DNA from: Georgenia daeguensis | GTDB lineage: Bacteria; Actinomycetota; Actinomycetes; Actinomycetales; Actinomycetaceae | DNA length: 64,000 nt | Assembly (NCBI RefSeq): GCF_039537705.1 | Contig: NZ_BAABBA010000002.1 | Span: 310,001-374,000, forward strand | Direction of reading: 5' to 3' | Shown here: in pieces, positions 44,360 to 53,380 of the stretch | Layout: each line of letters starts with the position of its first letter | How positions within the stretch are numbered: the stretch's first letter is position 1 | The notes under the pieces: model-generated | Databases searched by the model: none | The model's input: only the letters and a program-made list of their open reading frames with translations | Told to the model about the DNA's origin: nothing | Program-made: the position numbers and the translations under genes

Positions 44360-46150
44360 ATGCTCCGGCCCCAGGACACCGCCACCCGTGACCGTCGCTC
44401 GCTCACCGGCCTGTGGCGGTTCCGCGCCGACGCCGAGGGCGTGGGCCGCGAGGAGCGCTGGTTCGCGGCGCCGCTCGCCGGGGCACGGGACATGCCGGTG
44501 CCGGCCAGCTACAACGACATCGTCCCCGGCCGGGACCTGCACGACCATGTCGGCGACGTCTGGTACCAGACGGATGTCCGCGTGCCGCGCGGCTGGGCGG
44601 ACCAGCGGGTCGTCCTGCGCTTCGACGCCGCCACCCACCGCGCCACCGTGTGGGTGGGCGAGACCGAGGTGATGAGCCACGAGGGCGGCTACACCCCGTT
44701 CGAGGCGGACGTCACCGCGCACGTCACCCCCGGCGAGACCGTGCGCGTGACCGCCGTCGTCGACAACCGGCTGAGCTGGGAGTCCATCCCGCCCGGGGTC
44801 GTCGTCGAGACGGCGCACGGCCCCCGCCAGAAGTACATGCACGACTTCTTCAACTACGCGGGCCTGCACCGGCCGGTGTGGCTCTACTCCACGCCGACCA
44901 CCTACGTCTCCGACGTCACCGTGGTCCCGGGCATCGAGGGCGAGCCGACGGCGGAGCGGCCGACCGGCACCGTCACCTACGACGTGGTCGTGGAGGGCGA
45001 GGGCTCGGTCCGGGTCCGCCTGCTCGACGCCGACGGCGCCGAGGTCACGGCGGCGCAGGGTCCCGCCGGCACGCTGACCGTGCCGGACGCCCACCTGTGG
45101 GCACCGGGCGACGGGTACCAGTACGACCTCGTCGTCGACGTCCTGGGCGCTGACGGTGCGCTGCTGGACACCTACACCCAGAAGGTAGGCATCCGCACCG
45201 TCGAGGTGCGCGGCACCGACTTCCTGATCAACGGGCGCCCGTTCTACTTCCGCGGCTTCGGCATGCACGAGGACCACAACACCCGCGGCAAGGGCCACGA
45301 CGACGCCGAGATGGTCCACGACTTCGAGCTGCTGGACTGGATCGGCGCCAACTCCTTCCGCACCTCGCACTACCCGTACGCCGAGGAGGTGCTCGACTAC
45401 GCCGACGCCCACGGCATCGTCGTCATCGACGAGACCGCCGCCGTCGGGATGAACGCGGCGGTGGGCGCGGTGATCGGCATGACGGTCGACCAGGTCTTCT
45501 CCCCCGACACCGTCTCCGAGCGCACTCGCGAGGTGCACGCCCAGGCGATCCGCGAGCTCTTCGCCCGGGACAAGAACCACCCGAGCGTGGTGCTGTGGTC
45601 CATCTCCAACGAGCCGGAGTCCCACACGCCGGAGTCGGAGGAGTACTTCCGCCCGCTCTTCGAGCTGGCCCGCGAGCTCGAGCAGCACCGGCCGATCGGG
45701 TTCGTCAACGTCATGTACTCCCCCGCCGACGTCGACCGGCTCATGAAGTACTCCGACGTCGTGATGATCAACCGCTACTACGGCTGGTACAGCGACAGCG
45801 CCGACCTCGCCGCCGCCGAGGCCAACCTCGAGGCCGAGCTGCGGCAGTGGGAGGAGCACGGCAAGCCGATCATCATGACCGAGTACGGCGCCGACACGGT
45901 CGCCGGCCTGCACGACCTCTCCGGGTCCATGTGGTCCGAGGAGTACCAGGAGGAGCTGCTCGACATGTACCACCGGGTCTTCGACCGCGTCGAGGCGATG
46001 GCCGGGGAGCACGTGTGGAACTTCGCCGACTTCCAGACTTCGCGCGGCATCGTCCGGGTGGACGGGAACAAGAAGGGCGCGTTCACCCGTGACCGCCGTC
46101 CCAAGGCCGCCGCGCACCTGCTCCGCCGGCGGTGGACCGGCCGGTCCTGA
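44360..46150 (+). CDS. uidA: Beta-glucuronidase (GH2)
   Basis: 596 residues from ATG 44360 after GAAAGGA. GH2 order: jelly-roll domain (about 10-180), Ig-like domain (about 185-280) and TIM barrel (about 285-590). The acid/base is E418 in WSISNEPE and the nucleophile E508 in IIMTEYGAD. The NKKG motif (570-573) that recognises the glucuronic carboxylate is present, separating it from beta-galactosidases. No signal peptide, so it acts in the cytoplasm on glucuronides brought in by the symporter. It releases glucuronate for UxaC. Confidence 0.95.
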   Translation: MLRPQDTATRDRRSLTGLWRFRADAEGVGREERWFAAPLAGARDMPVPASYNDIVPGRDLHDHVGDVWYQTDVRVPRGWADQRVVLRFDAATHRATVWVGETEVMSHEGGYTPFEADVTAHVTPGETVRVTAVVDNRLSWESIPPGVVVETAHGPRQKYMHDFFNYAGLHRPVWLYSTPTTYVSDVTVVPGIEGEPTAERPTGTVTYDVVVEGEGSVRVRLLDADGAEVTAAQGPAGTLTVPDAHLWAPGDGYQYDLVVDVLGADGALLDTYTQKVGIRTVEVRGTDFLINGRPFYFRGFGMHEDHNTRGKGHDDAEMVHDFELLDWIGANSFRTSHYPYAEEVLDYADAHGIVVIDETAAVGMNAAVGAVIGMTVDQVFSPDTVSERTREVHAQAIRELFARDKNHPSVVLWSISNEPESHTPESEEYFRPLFELARELEQHRPIGFVNVMYSPADVDRLMKYSDVVMINRYYGWYSDSADLAAAEANLEAELRQWEEHGKPIIMTEYGADTVAGLHDLSGSMWSEEYQEELLDMYHRVFDRVEAMAGEHVWNFADFQTSRGIVRVDGNKKGAFTRDRRPKAAAHLLRRRWTGRS

Positions 46151-46190
46151 GCCGGGTCCGGGCGGCGACGCGCGCCGCCCGGGCCGTGCG

Positions 46191-46196
46191 TACAGT
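46191..46196 (+). promoter_or_regulatory. Possible -10 box before larE
   Basis: TACAGT, a match to TANNNT, 28 bp before the larE start. No clear -35 is visible; larE may equally be read through from uidA. Confidence 0.3.
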
Positions 46197-46224
46197 GACG
46201 GGAGCCGAGGAGAAGGAGAACGAC

Positions 46225-47085
46225 GTGGCGGGGATGACGACCGTCCTGGGCGGCGAGCCGCTGGCCCTGGCCGACGCCGTCGGCGAGGAGCTGCGCGGCG
46301 CCGCCCCGCTCGGGGTGGCCTACTCCGGCGGGGTGGACTCCGCCCTGCTGCTCGCCCTCGCGGTGCGCACGCTGGGCGCCGGGAACGTCGTCGCCCTCCT
46401 CGGCGTCTCGCCGTCGCTGGCGCGCTCGGAGCGGGCGCGGGCCCACGAGACCGCGGCGTTCATCGGCGCCCGCGTGGTCGAGATCGAGACCCACGAGGGC
46501 GAGAACCCGGACTACGTCCGCAACGGCGTCGACCGCTGCTTCTTCTGCAAGGACGAGCTCTTCACCCGCATCTCGGACGAGGTGGTCGCCGCCCACGGCC
46601 TGGCCGCGGTCGCCTACGGCGAGAACGCCGACGACGCCCGGCGGCCCGACCGCCCCGGGTCCCGGGCGGCGACGAACCACCGCGTGCTGCGGCCGCTGTC
46701 CGTGGTGGGGATGACCAAGGCGCAGGTCCGGCTCGTGGCCCGGGCCCTCGGCCTGCCGGTGGCCGACAAGCCCGCCGCGCCCTGCCTCGCCTCGCGCATC
46801 CCGCACGGCGAGGAGGTCACGCCCGAGAAGCTGCGCCAGGTCGAGCGGGCCGAGGAGGTGCTCCGCGAGCTGGGCTTCTCCGACGGCCGGGTGCGCCACC
46901 ACGGCGACATCGCGCGGATCGAGCTGCCGACGGCGGAGATCGCCCGCGCCGGCGAGGAGGAGATCCGCACCGCGCTGGACGCGGGCGTGCGCGCGGCCGG
47001 CTTCCGGTACGTCGTCGTGGACCTGCGCGGCATACAGTCGGGCGCGTTCACGCTGCCGCTGCTGGCGGTGGGTCATCGTGGCTGA
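46225..47085 (+). CDS. larE: LarE, sacrificial sulfur transferase for the nickel-pincer cofactor
   Basis: 286 residues from GTG 46225 after AAGGAG at 7 bp. PP-loop ATPase motif SGGVDS (34-39); PCLASRIPHGE contains C187, the equivalent of the cysteine whose sulfur LarE gives away. A further CFFC (C105, C108) gives three cysteines in all, as in LarE proteins that may use an iron-sulfur cluster to deliver sulfur. LarE adds sulfur to the carboxylated pyridinium made by LarB. It overlaps larB by 8 bp and lies 74 bp behind uidA. Confidence 0.93.
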   Translation: MAGMTTVLGGEPLALADAVGEELRGAAPLGVAYSGGVDSALLLALAVRTLGAGNVVALLGVSPSLARSERARAHETAAFIGARVVEIETHEGENPDYVRNGVDRCFFCKDELFTRISDEVVAAHGLAAVAYGENADDARRPDRPGSRAATNHRVLRPLSVVGMTKAQVRLVARALGLPVADKPAAPCLASRIPHGEEVTPEKLRQVERAEEVLRELGFSDGRVRHHGDIARIELPTAEIARAGEEEIRTALDAGVRAAGFRYVVVDLRGIQSGAFTLPLLAVGHRG

Positions 47086-47824
47086 CGCTCCCGGTCCGCT
47101 GACCGGCGTGGCCGACGGCGCCGCCGCCGCACGGGACCTCGCCGTCGACGGCGTCGCGGAGCTGGACCACGACCGCGCCCGCCGGCGCGGCTACCCCGAG
47201 GCCGTCTTCTGCGAGGGGAAGTCCCCGGCTCACCTGCGCGCGATCGCCACCGCGCTGCTCGAGCGCCACGGCGGCGACCCGGCCCCGGACGTCCCGCGCA
47301 CGCTGTTCACCCGCGCCGACGCCGAGCGCGCCCAGGCCGTCCTGGACGTCCTGCCGGACGCGCTCCACGAGCCCGAGGCGCGCCTGCTGGCCTGGCCGCC
47401 CACCCCGCCCGAGCCGACGGGCGGCCTCGTCGTCGTGGCCTGCGCCGGCACCTCGGACCTGCCCGTCGCCCGGGAGGCCGAGCTCACCGCGCGGTTCCTC
47501 GGCCGGCGCACCGAGCTGGTGGTGGACGTCGGGGTCGCCGGCCTGCACCGGATCCTCGCCCGGACCGAGACCCTGCGCGCCGCTGCGGCCGTGATCGTGG
47601 TGGCCGGCATGGACGGCGCGCTGCCCGGGGTCGTCGCGGGCCTGGTGAGCGCGCCGGTGGTGGCCGTGCCCACCTCGGTCGGCTACGGCGCCGCGTTCGA
47701 GGGGCTCGCCCCGCTGCTGACGATGCTCAACGCGTGCGCGCCCGGCGTCGGCGTGGTGAACATCGACAACGGCTACGGCGGCGGCCACCTGGCCGCGCAG
47801 ATCGCCGCACCGCGCCGCGACTGA
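47078..47824 (+). CDS. larB: LarB, cofactor biosynthesis carboxylase/hydrolase
   Basis: 248 residues from GTG 47078, overlapping larE by 8 bp. The C-terminal half is PurE-like: VVACAGTSDLPVAREAELTA, VVAGMDGALPGVVAGLV, PTSVGYGAAFEGLAPLL and ending GVGVVNIDNGYGGGHLA. The N-terminal segment has YPEAVFCEGKSP. LarB carboxylates nicotinic acid adenine dinucleotide and hydrolyses its phosphoanhydride, the first step to the nickel-pincer nucleotide. Length matches the family. Confidence 0.95.
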   Translation: MADAPGPLTGVADGAAAARDLAVDGVAELDHDRARRRGYPEAVFCEGKSPAHLRAIATALLERHGGDPAPDVPRTLFTRADAERAQAVLDVLPDALHEPEARLLAWPPTPPEPTGGLVVVACAGTSDLPVAREAELTARFLGRRTELVVDVGVAGLHRILARTETLRAAAAVIVVAGMDGALPGVVAGLVSAPVVAVPTSVGYGAAFEGLAPLLTMLNACAPGVGVVNIDNGYGGGHLAAQIAAPRRD

Positions 47825-47914
47825 TCCACCCCGCCGCGACGGCCGCGCCCGGGCTCGTCGCCCCCGGGCCACGCCCGCCGGTCGGGCCCTCGGTCGCCGT
47901 GCCAGGATGAGCCC

Positions 47915-48364
47915 ATGAGCACCGTGTTCACGCAGATCATCGAGGGTCAGATCCCCGGACGCTTCGTGTGGGCGGACGACGTGAGCGTCGTCTTCTCGAC
48001 GATCGCCCCGATCACCGACGGGCACATGCTCGTGGTCCCGCGCGCGGAGGTCAGCCAGTACACGGACGCCGACGACGCGCTGGTCGCCCACCTCGCCGTG
48101 GTCGCCAAGGAGGTCGGGCGGGCGCAGCAGGCGGCGTTCGGCTCGCCGCGGGCCGCCGTGCTCGTCGCGGGTTTCGAGGTGGAGCACCTGCACCTGCACG
48201 TGCTGCCCGCCTGGGACGAGCAGTCGCTGCGCTTCGACAACGCCCGCCACGACGTCCCCGCCGAGGAGCTCGACGCCGCCGCCGAGCGGGTGCGCGAAGC
48301 CCTCCGTCAGGCCGGGCACGGCGGTCGCGTCCCCGCCCGGCTCGGGTCGGCCGCGCTGGCCTGA
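47915..48364 (+). CDS. HIT-family nucleotide hydrolase/transferase
   Basis: 149 residues from ATG 47915. It begins STVFTQIIEGQIPGRFVWAD and has the histidine triad HLHLHVLP (about 91-98). HIT proteins cleave nucleotide phosphoramidates or related bonds. It follows larB after 90 bp on the same strand, and may or may not be cotranscribed. The protein is slightly long at its C-terminus. Specific substrate unknown. Confidence 0.92.
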   Translation: MSTVFTQIIEGQIPGRFVWADDVSVVFSTIAPITDGHMLVVPRAEVSQYTDADDALVAHLAVVAKEVGRAQQAAFGSPRAAVLVAGFEVEHLHLHVLPAWDEQSLRFDNARHDVPAEELDAAAERVREALRQAGHGGRVPARLGSAALA

Positions 48365-48384
48365 GGGCGGGCACCACTACCGGC

Positions 48385-49101
48385 TCAAGCGAGCACCAGC
48401 ACCCACTGGTCCCAGAAGATCGCGACGGCCGCGGCCACGACGAGCACGTACCAGACGGCCACGATCACCCAGCGGTCCTGCACGAGGGTGCGGCGCAGGC
48501 GGTCGGGCAGCCGGACGTGCCCCGCCTGGGCCGCCCGGGCCAGGACGTTGACGAAGATCGGGATCGTCACCACCCACACCACGAGGCAGTACGGGCACAG
48601 CATCCGGATGCTGAAGAAGGCCTGGTACTGGAACCAGAAGACCGCGCCGATCGCACCGGTCGCGCCGGCCACGAGCGCCCCCCAGAACCAGCGGGCCGGC
48701 CGCACCCCCGCCAGGAACATCACGCCGACGGTCAGGCAGGCCGCGAACGCCACCGTGCCGACGACGGCGTTGGGGATGCCGAGCGCGTGCGCCTGCCACG
48801 TGGTGATGAAGCTGCCGCAGCCGATCAACGGGTTGAAGTCGCAGGCGAGCGCGGCATCGGGGTCCGCCGCCACCTTGAGCTCGGAGAGCACCAGCTCGAC
48901 GGCGGCCCAGAGCCCGAGCAGCCCACCCACGGTCAGCACCCAGCCGAGCTCGCGCGGCGCCCCGCCGGCGGCCTGGTGCGCGCTGGGCCGTGCCCGGTCG
49001 AGGACCGCGAGCTCGGCCTGAAGCTCCTCGTCGCTCAGATCGTCGTAGTCCTCGGGCGACCGTGCGCCCTCCACGTGGGATGACGTGCTCCTGGTGCTCA
49101 C
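48385..49101 (-). CDS. Vitamin K epoxide reductase family protein
   Basis: 238 residues from GTG 49101 after GGAGGGC. A charged cytoplasmic tail of about 45 residues precedes five hydrophobic helices. The loop cysteines are in ACDFNPLIGCGSF and the active-site CxxC is LCPYC. Bacterial VKOR reoxidises a DsbA-like thioredoxin-fold protein in disulfide formation, using menaquinone. No DsbA-like gene is next to it. It converges on the HIT gene. Confidence 0.92.
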   Translation of the reverse strand: MSTRSTSSHVEGARSPEDYDDLSDEELQAELAVLDRARPSAHQAAGGAPRELGWVLTVGGLLGLWAAVELVLSELKVAADPDAALACDFNPLIGCGSFITTWQAHALGIPNAVVGTVAFAACLTVGVMFLAGVRPARWFWGALVAGATGAIGAVFWFQYQAFFSIRMLCPYCLVVWVVTIPIFVNVLARAAQAGHVRLPDRLRRTLVQDRWVIVAVWYVLVVAAAVAIFWDQWVLVLA

Positions 49102-49157
49102 GCGCCCTCCTTGTTCTCCCCTAGCAGTATGCGGTCCCGGCACGCTGCCAGGGGCCG

Positions 49158-51065
49158 TCACTCGCCGGGCTCGCCGGTGCCGCCGTCGGACTCGCCGCTG
49201 CCGCCGCCGTCCGGTGCTCCACCGTCAGGGACGCGGCCGTCCGGAGCTCTGCCGTCCGGCACGCCGCCGTCGGGGGCACCGCCGTCGGACGCCGGGCGAG
49301 GGAACTCGTACCAGGCACCCAGCCGGACGCCCGCGTCGGTGCCGACCTGGATCCGCCGGTAGTCCATCGGCTCGCCGGTGGCCCGGTCGACGCGCAGCAC
49401 CGTCAGCTCGGCCTCCCCGGTGAGCGGCCCCACCGTCGCGCCGCCGCCCGCTCCCCCGCCGCTCGAGGTGCTGATGTAGCGCGTGCCGGCACCGGCGACC
49501 TCCGGCCCCACCGTGCGGTGCCAGTGCCCGGAGAGCTGCAGCGGCGCGCAGCCGGCGTCGAGGGTGGCCGTCCCGGCACGCGGGTTGTGGACGAGCAGGA
49601 TGTCGACGGGGTCACCGCTCTCGGCGGCGGCGCAGGCCACCTCGGCGAGGCGCTGCTCCATCTCCGGCACGGTCTCGTCGCGTTCCTGCCGCGTGCCCGA
49701 CCCCACCGCCGTCAGTGTCGGGTCGGTGTCCCCGAGGATGCGCACGCCGGCAACCTCCACCACCTCGCCGCCGAGCACGGTCCAGCCCGCCTGACGCTCC
49801 TGCTGCGCCGTGGTGACGGAGTCGTGGTTGCCGGTCGAGACGACCACCGGCACCCCGTCCGGCACGGCGCGGGCGAACGCGTTCACGCAGTAGGACTCGA
49901 CCGAGGTCCCGCTCATCACCGTGTCGCCGGCGTCGAGGAGCACCTCCGCCCCCGTCTGCTCGATCGCCGTCGCGATCACCGAGGCCATGCCGACGTTGCA
50001 GTGCAGGTCCGAGACCATCAGGAACGTGACGGGGTCCGGCTCGGGCTCCTCGGTGGCGGCCGAGGCGGACGGCTCCCCGCCCGACGTCGGGCCGTCCGCC
50101 GTCGCGCGGTTCCCCGTCGAGGGGTCCCCCGTCGCGCGGTCCCCCGTCGAGGGGTCCGCCGTCGTGGAGTCCGACGACGGGCCGGCCGCCGTCGTCCCCT
50201 CCGACGGCGACGCCCCTGCGGCCGCCTCCGCACCCTCCGGGGACTGGCGGCTCCGGCCGCGGGGAGCCTCGCCCTCGGCCTCGTACGCGGCGACCAGGTT
50301 CTCCGACGCGAGGGCGTAGAACGCCTCGTTCTCCTCGAAGGCGGACCGCACCGTCTGGCCGTAGACCGCGACGACGTCGGCCAGACGCCCGGTGATCCGC
50401 GCCCCCTCGAGCGGCGTGCCCGCGAGCACGGCGGGGCTGTAGCCGGCGGGGGTCTCCTGGCGCGTCTGCGGGAGGACGACGGCGGTCGCGCCGCCGAGGA
50501 CGACGGCGCCGCTGAGCACCGCGACCCCAGGGCGGGTCAGGGCGGCCCGGAGCTCGTCGCGCAGCCGCCCGCGGGAGGCGAGCCGGCCGGCGGCGAGCAG
50601 CGCGAGCATCAGCGACCACGCGACCGCGGTGCGCCCGAGGGCGTCGGTGACCAGCCCCCGCACGGCGTCGGCGACGGCCGCCTCGGGCTGGCCGAAGAGC
50701 TGGCCGTACGCCTCGAGGTCGGCGAGCAGGCCGGGCAGCGGCGAGCCGGAGGTCTGCAGGTCGGTCGGGATCTCCCGGACCACCACCTCCGCGCCGAGCG
50801 GCCACGGCAGCGGGGAGTCGATGATGACCGCCCCCAACGGGCCCATCTGGAGGGAGACCTGCCGGTCGAGCGTGACGTGGTAGTCGGCCTCGTGCGGGCC
50901 GAGCGAGGAGTGCGTGCTGGCGGTCGTCACCCCCAGGGCCGCGGCGAGCAGACCGGTCACGAGGAACGCGAGCAGGCCGCGGATCGTCTGGCGGGTCGCG
51001 GGGGTCTGGCGGTGCCACCACTCCCAGCGACGCCGGGTGCCGCCTGCGGATCTCATCACGGCCAT
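49158..51065 (-). CDS. Membrane-anchored metallophosphoesterase
   Basis: 635 residues from ATG 51065 after GAGG at 5 bp. There is an N-terminal membrane helix (about 32-52), an external domain with two further hydrophobic segments (about 150-210), and a Ser/Thr/Asp-rich repetitive linker (about 280-335). The calcineurin-like domain carries all metal motifs: SDLHCN, LDAGDTV, TGNHDS, VHNP and GHWHR. The C-terminus is a disordered tail of PDGGAPDGR-type repeats. The catalytic domain probably faces outside. Substrate unknown. Confidence 0.88.
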   Translation of the reverse strand: MAVMRSAGGTRRRWEWWHRQTPATRQTIRGLLAFLVTGLLAAALGVTTASTHSSLGPHEADYHVTLDRQVSLQMGPLGAVIIDSPLPWPLGAEVVVREIPTDLQTSGSPLPGLLADLEAYGQLFGQPEAAVADAVRGLVTDALGRTAVAWSLMLALLAAGRLASRGRLRDELRAALTRPGVAVLSGAVVLGGATAVVLPQTRQETPAGYSPAVLAGTPLEGARITGRLADVVAVYGQTVRSAFEENEAFYALASENLVAAYEAEGEAPRGRSRQSPEGAEAAAGASPSEGTTAAGPSSDSTTADPSTGDRATGDPSTGNRATADGPTSGGEPSASAATEEPEPDPVTFLMVSDLHCNVGMASVIATAIEQTGAEVLLDAGDTVMSGTSVESYCVNAFARAVPDGVPVVVSTGNHDSVTTAQQERQAGWTVLGGEVVEVAGVRILGDTDPTLTAVGSGTRQERDETVPEMEQRLAEVACAAAESGDPVDILLVHNPRAGTATLDAGCAPLQLSGHWHRTVGPEVAGAGTRYISTSSGGGAGGGATVGPLTGEAELTVLRVDRATGEPMDYRRIQVGTDAGVRLGAWYEFPRPASDGGAPDGGVPDGRAPDGRVPDGGAPDGGGSGESDGGTGEPGE

Positions 51066-51253
51066 TGTGTCCTCGCCCGCTCTCCCCCGCACAAGTGGAC
51101 CACCGGCGGGCCCGGAGGTGGCAGCGTTGACCCGGGGTGCGCGGTCTCCACGCCCCCAGCATGCTGGGACCGTGCCCGGCGCGTCCGCGAGACGCCCGGT
51201 CGGGCCCGAGACGCCCGGCGTGCCCGGGGAAAGACCAGGGAGCAGGAGGCTCG

Positions 51254-52729
51254 ATGGGCAAGGACGTCAGCGCGAAGGCCTACACCCGCGCCGACCACAC
51301 CAGGTACCGCCACGCCGTCCAGCGCTGCCTCGACGCGCTCGAGGAGATGCTCGACCGCGGCTCCTTCGCGCAGGACGAGTGGCGCACGGGCCTGGAGATC
51401 GAGCTCAACCTGGTCGACGCCGACTTCATGCCGTCCATGAAGAACGCCGAGGTGCTCCAGCACATCGACGACTGGCGCTACCAGACCGAGCTCGGCCGTT
51501 TCAACATCGAGCTGAACGTGGAGCCGCGGCGCATCGACGGACAGTCGCTGCTCCAGCTCGAGTCCGCCCTGCGCAAGAACCTCAACCGCGCCCGGGACCG
51601 TGCCGGCGACCTCGGCGCGGGCATCGTCATGATCGGGATCCTGCCCACGCTGCCGCCCCCCGAGCCCGGCCACTCGTGGTTCTCCTCCAACGCCCGCTAC
51701 CAGATGCTCGACGAGGCGGTGCTGACCTCCCGCAGGGAGGATGTGGTCATCGACATCCGCGGGGCCGAGCGCCTCCAGATGACCGCCGACACGATCGCCG
51801 TCGAGGCCGCCTGCACGTCCACGCAGTTCCACCTGCAGGTGCGCCCGAACACCTTCGCGCGCTACTGGAACGCCGCCCAGGTGCTGGCGGGCCCGCAGCT
51901 CGCGCTCGGGGCCAACTCGCCGTACGTGTTCGGCCACCAGCTCCAGGCCGAGTCGCGCATCGAGCTGTTCCTGCAGGCCACCGACACCCGGCCGCCGGAG
52001 CTGCGCAACCAGGGGGTGCGCCCGCTGGTGCCGTTCGGGGACCGGTGGATCAACTCGATCTTCGACCTGTTCGAGGAGAACGTCCGCTACTACCCGGCGC
52101 TGATCCCAGAGACGTCGGACGAGGACCCGCTCGAGGTGCTGCGGGCGGGCGGCACGCCCCAGCTCTCGGAGCTGAGGCTGCACAACGGCACGATCTACCG
52201 CTGGAACCGGCCGATCTACGACGTCTCCGACGGCCGGCCGCACCTGCGGGTGGAGAACCGGATCCTCCCCTCGGGCCCCACGGTGCTGGACGTCCTGGCC
52301 AACGCGGCGTTCTTCTACGGCGCCTCGGTGGACATGGTCCTGGACGAACGCCCGATCTGGTCTCGCATGAGCTTCGAGGCCGCGCGGGAGAACTTCCACA
52401 CAGCCGCCCGCCACGGGGCCGATTCCCGGCTGTACTGGCCCGGCGTCGGGTCCGTGGACTGGGACGAGCTGGTGCTGCGCGCGCTGCTCCCCGCCGCGCA
52501 GCGGGGGCTGGAGCGCCTGGGGGTGGCCACCGAGGCCGTGGACCGCTACCTCGGGGTGATCGAGGGCCGCGCCAAGCTGCGCACCAACGGCGCCTCCTGG
52601 CAGGTCGCCGCCACGCAGGCCTTCGAGGCCCGCGGCCTGGACCGCCCCGACGCGCTGAAGGCCATGCTCAAGGAGTACGTCCTGCACATGCACAGCAACG
52701 AGCCGGTCCACACCTGGCCGGTCCCCTGA
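51254..52729 (+). CDS. Glutamate-cysteine ligase (GCS2) family protein
   Basis: 491 residues from ATG 51254 after AGCAGGAGG. GCS2-type motifs: LEIELNLVDADFMP, ELGRFNIELNVEPR, CTSTQFHLQVRP and RVENRILPSGP. Family members form gamma-glutamyl bonds (EgtA, YbdK, plant GSH1). True GshA is not expected in a mycothiol producer, so the product may be another gamma-glutamyl compound. It is divergent from the metallophosphatase and has no obvious pathway partner here. Confidence 0.85.
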   Translation: MGKDVSAKAYTRADHTRYRHAVQRCLDALEEMLDRGSFAQDEWRTGLEIELNLVDADFMPSMKNAEVLQHIDDWRYQTELGRFNIELNVEPRRIDGQSLLQLESALRKNLNRARDRAGDLGAGIVMIGILPTLPPPEPGHSWFSSNARYQMLDEAVLTSRREDVVIDIRGAERLQMTADTIAVEAACTSTQFHLQVRPNTFARYWNAAQVLAGPQLALGANSPYVFGHQLQAESRIELFLQATDTRPPELRNQGVRPLVPFGDRWINSIFDLFEENVRYYPALIPETSDEDPLEVLRAGGTPQLSELRLHNGTIYRWNRPIYDVSDGRPHLRVENRILPSGPTVLDVLANAAFFYGASVDMVLDERPIWSRMSFEAARENFHTAARHGADSRLYWPGVGSVDWDELVLRALLPAAQRGLERLGVATEAVDRYLGVIEGRAKLRTNGASWQVAATQAFEARGLDRPDALKAMLKEYVLHMHSNEPVHTWPVP

Positions 52730-52777
52730 CCGGCCGCCCGCCGGCGCCGGACGTCCACCAGTCCTGAGCGGGCGCGC

Positions 52778-53254
52778 TCAGGCGCCGGTGTTCATGAGTC
52801 CGCCGATCCAGGAGAAGGCGGCGACGATGAAGGCGTTCAGGCCCACGGCGAGGCCCGCGAGCGCGGGCCAGCGCGGCCTGCGGCGCTGGGAGATGCCGAC
52901 CAGGCCCAGCACCGCCGCGGCGAGGCCGAGGATGAGCGTGACGAAGAGCGAGACCGAGGTGTACAGGTCCTGGTCGGTCGCGGAGACCCGGTCGAGGCTC
53001 AGCGCGTAAACCGCCTGCCAGACCGTCAGGACGACAGCGACGAGCAGCGAGGTCCACGCCACGGGGTTGCCGCGCCCCGGCTCCCGCCGTCCCTCGCCCG
53101 GCAGGTCGGTGTCGCCGGCCCCGGGAGCGAGGTCGGCCTCGTCGCGGCCCCGGCGACGGCGCAGCCCCCGCCCGGGGCGGGTGGCGTCGTCCGCAGGGAG
53201 GGCAGGCTCCTCGGGTCGGCGGGAGGGGATCTCCGGGCCGGTGGGCTCAGTCAT
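52778..53254 (-). CDS. Small membrane protein, DUF4190-like
   Basis: 158 residues from ATG 53254 after GAGGAGGAACC. The first 65 residues are charged and Pro/Arg-rich; then three hydrophobic helices (about 67-87, 98-120, 131-152), the last ending SWIGGLMNTGA. It resembles actinobacterial DUF4190-type proteins of unknown function. It converges on the GCS2 gene and is divergent from the amidohydrolase. Confidence 0.75.
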   Translation of the reverse strand: MTEPTGPEIPSRRPEEPALPADDATRPGRGLRRRRGRDEADLAPGAGDTDLPGEGRREPGRGNPVAWTSLLVAVVLTVWQAVYALSLDRVSATDQDLYTSVSLFVTLILGLAAAVLGLVGISQRRRPRWPALAGLAVGLNAFIVAAFSWIGGLMNTGA

Positions 53255-53380
53255 GGTTCCTCCTCGGTGCGCCGCCACTGACGTGATCAGCCTGCCAGGT
53301 TCCTGCGTCCGGCACCCGGCGCCGCGCCTGTCGGCATCCGCCACGTCGCCGCGGGTGCGGGCGTCGGCCAGGATGGGCCC

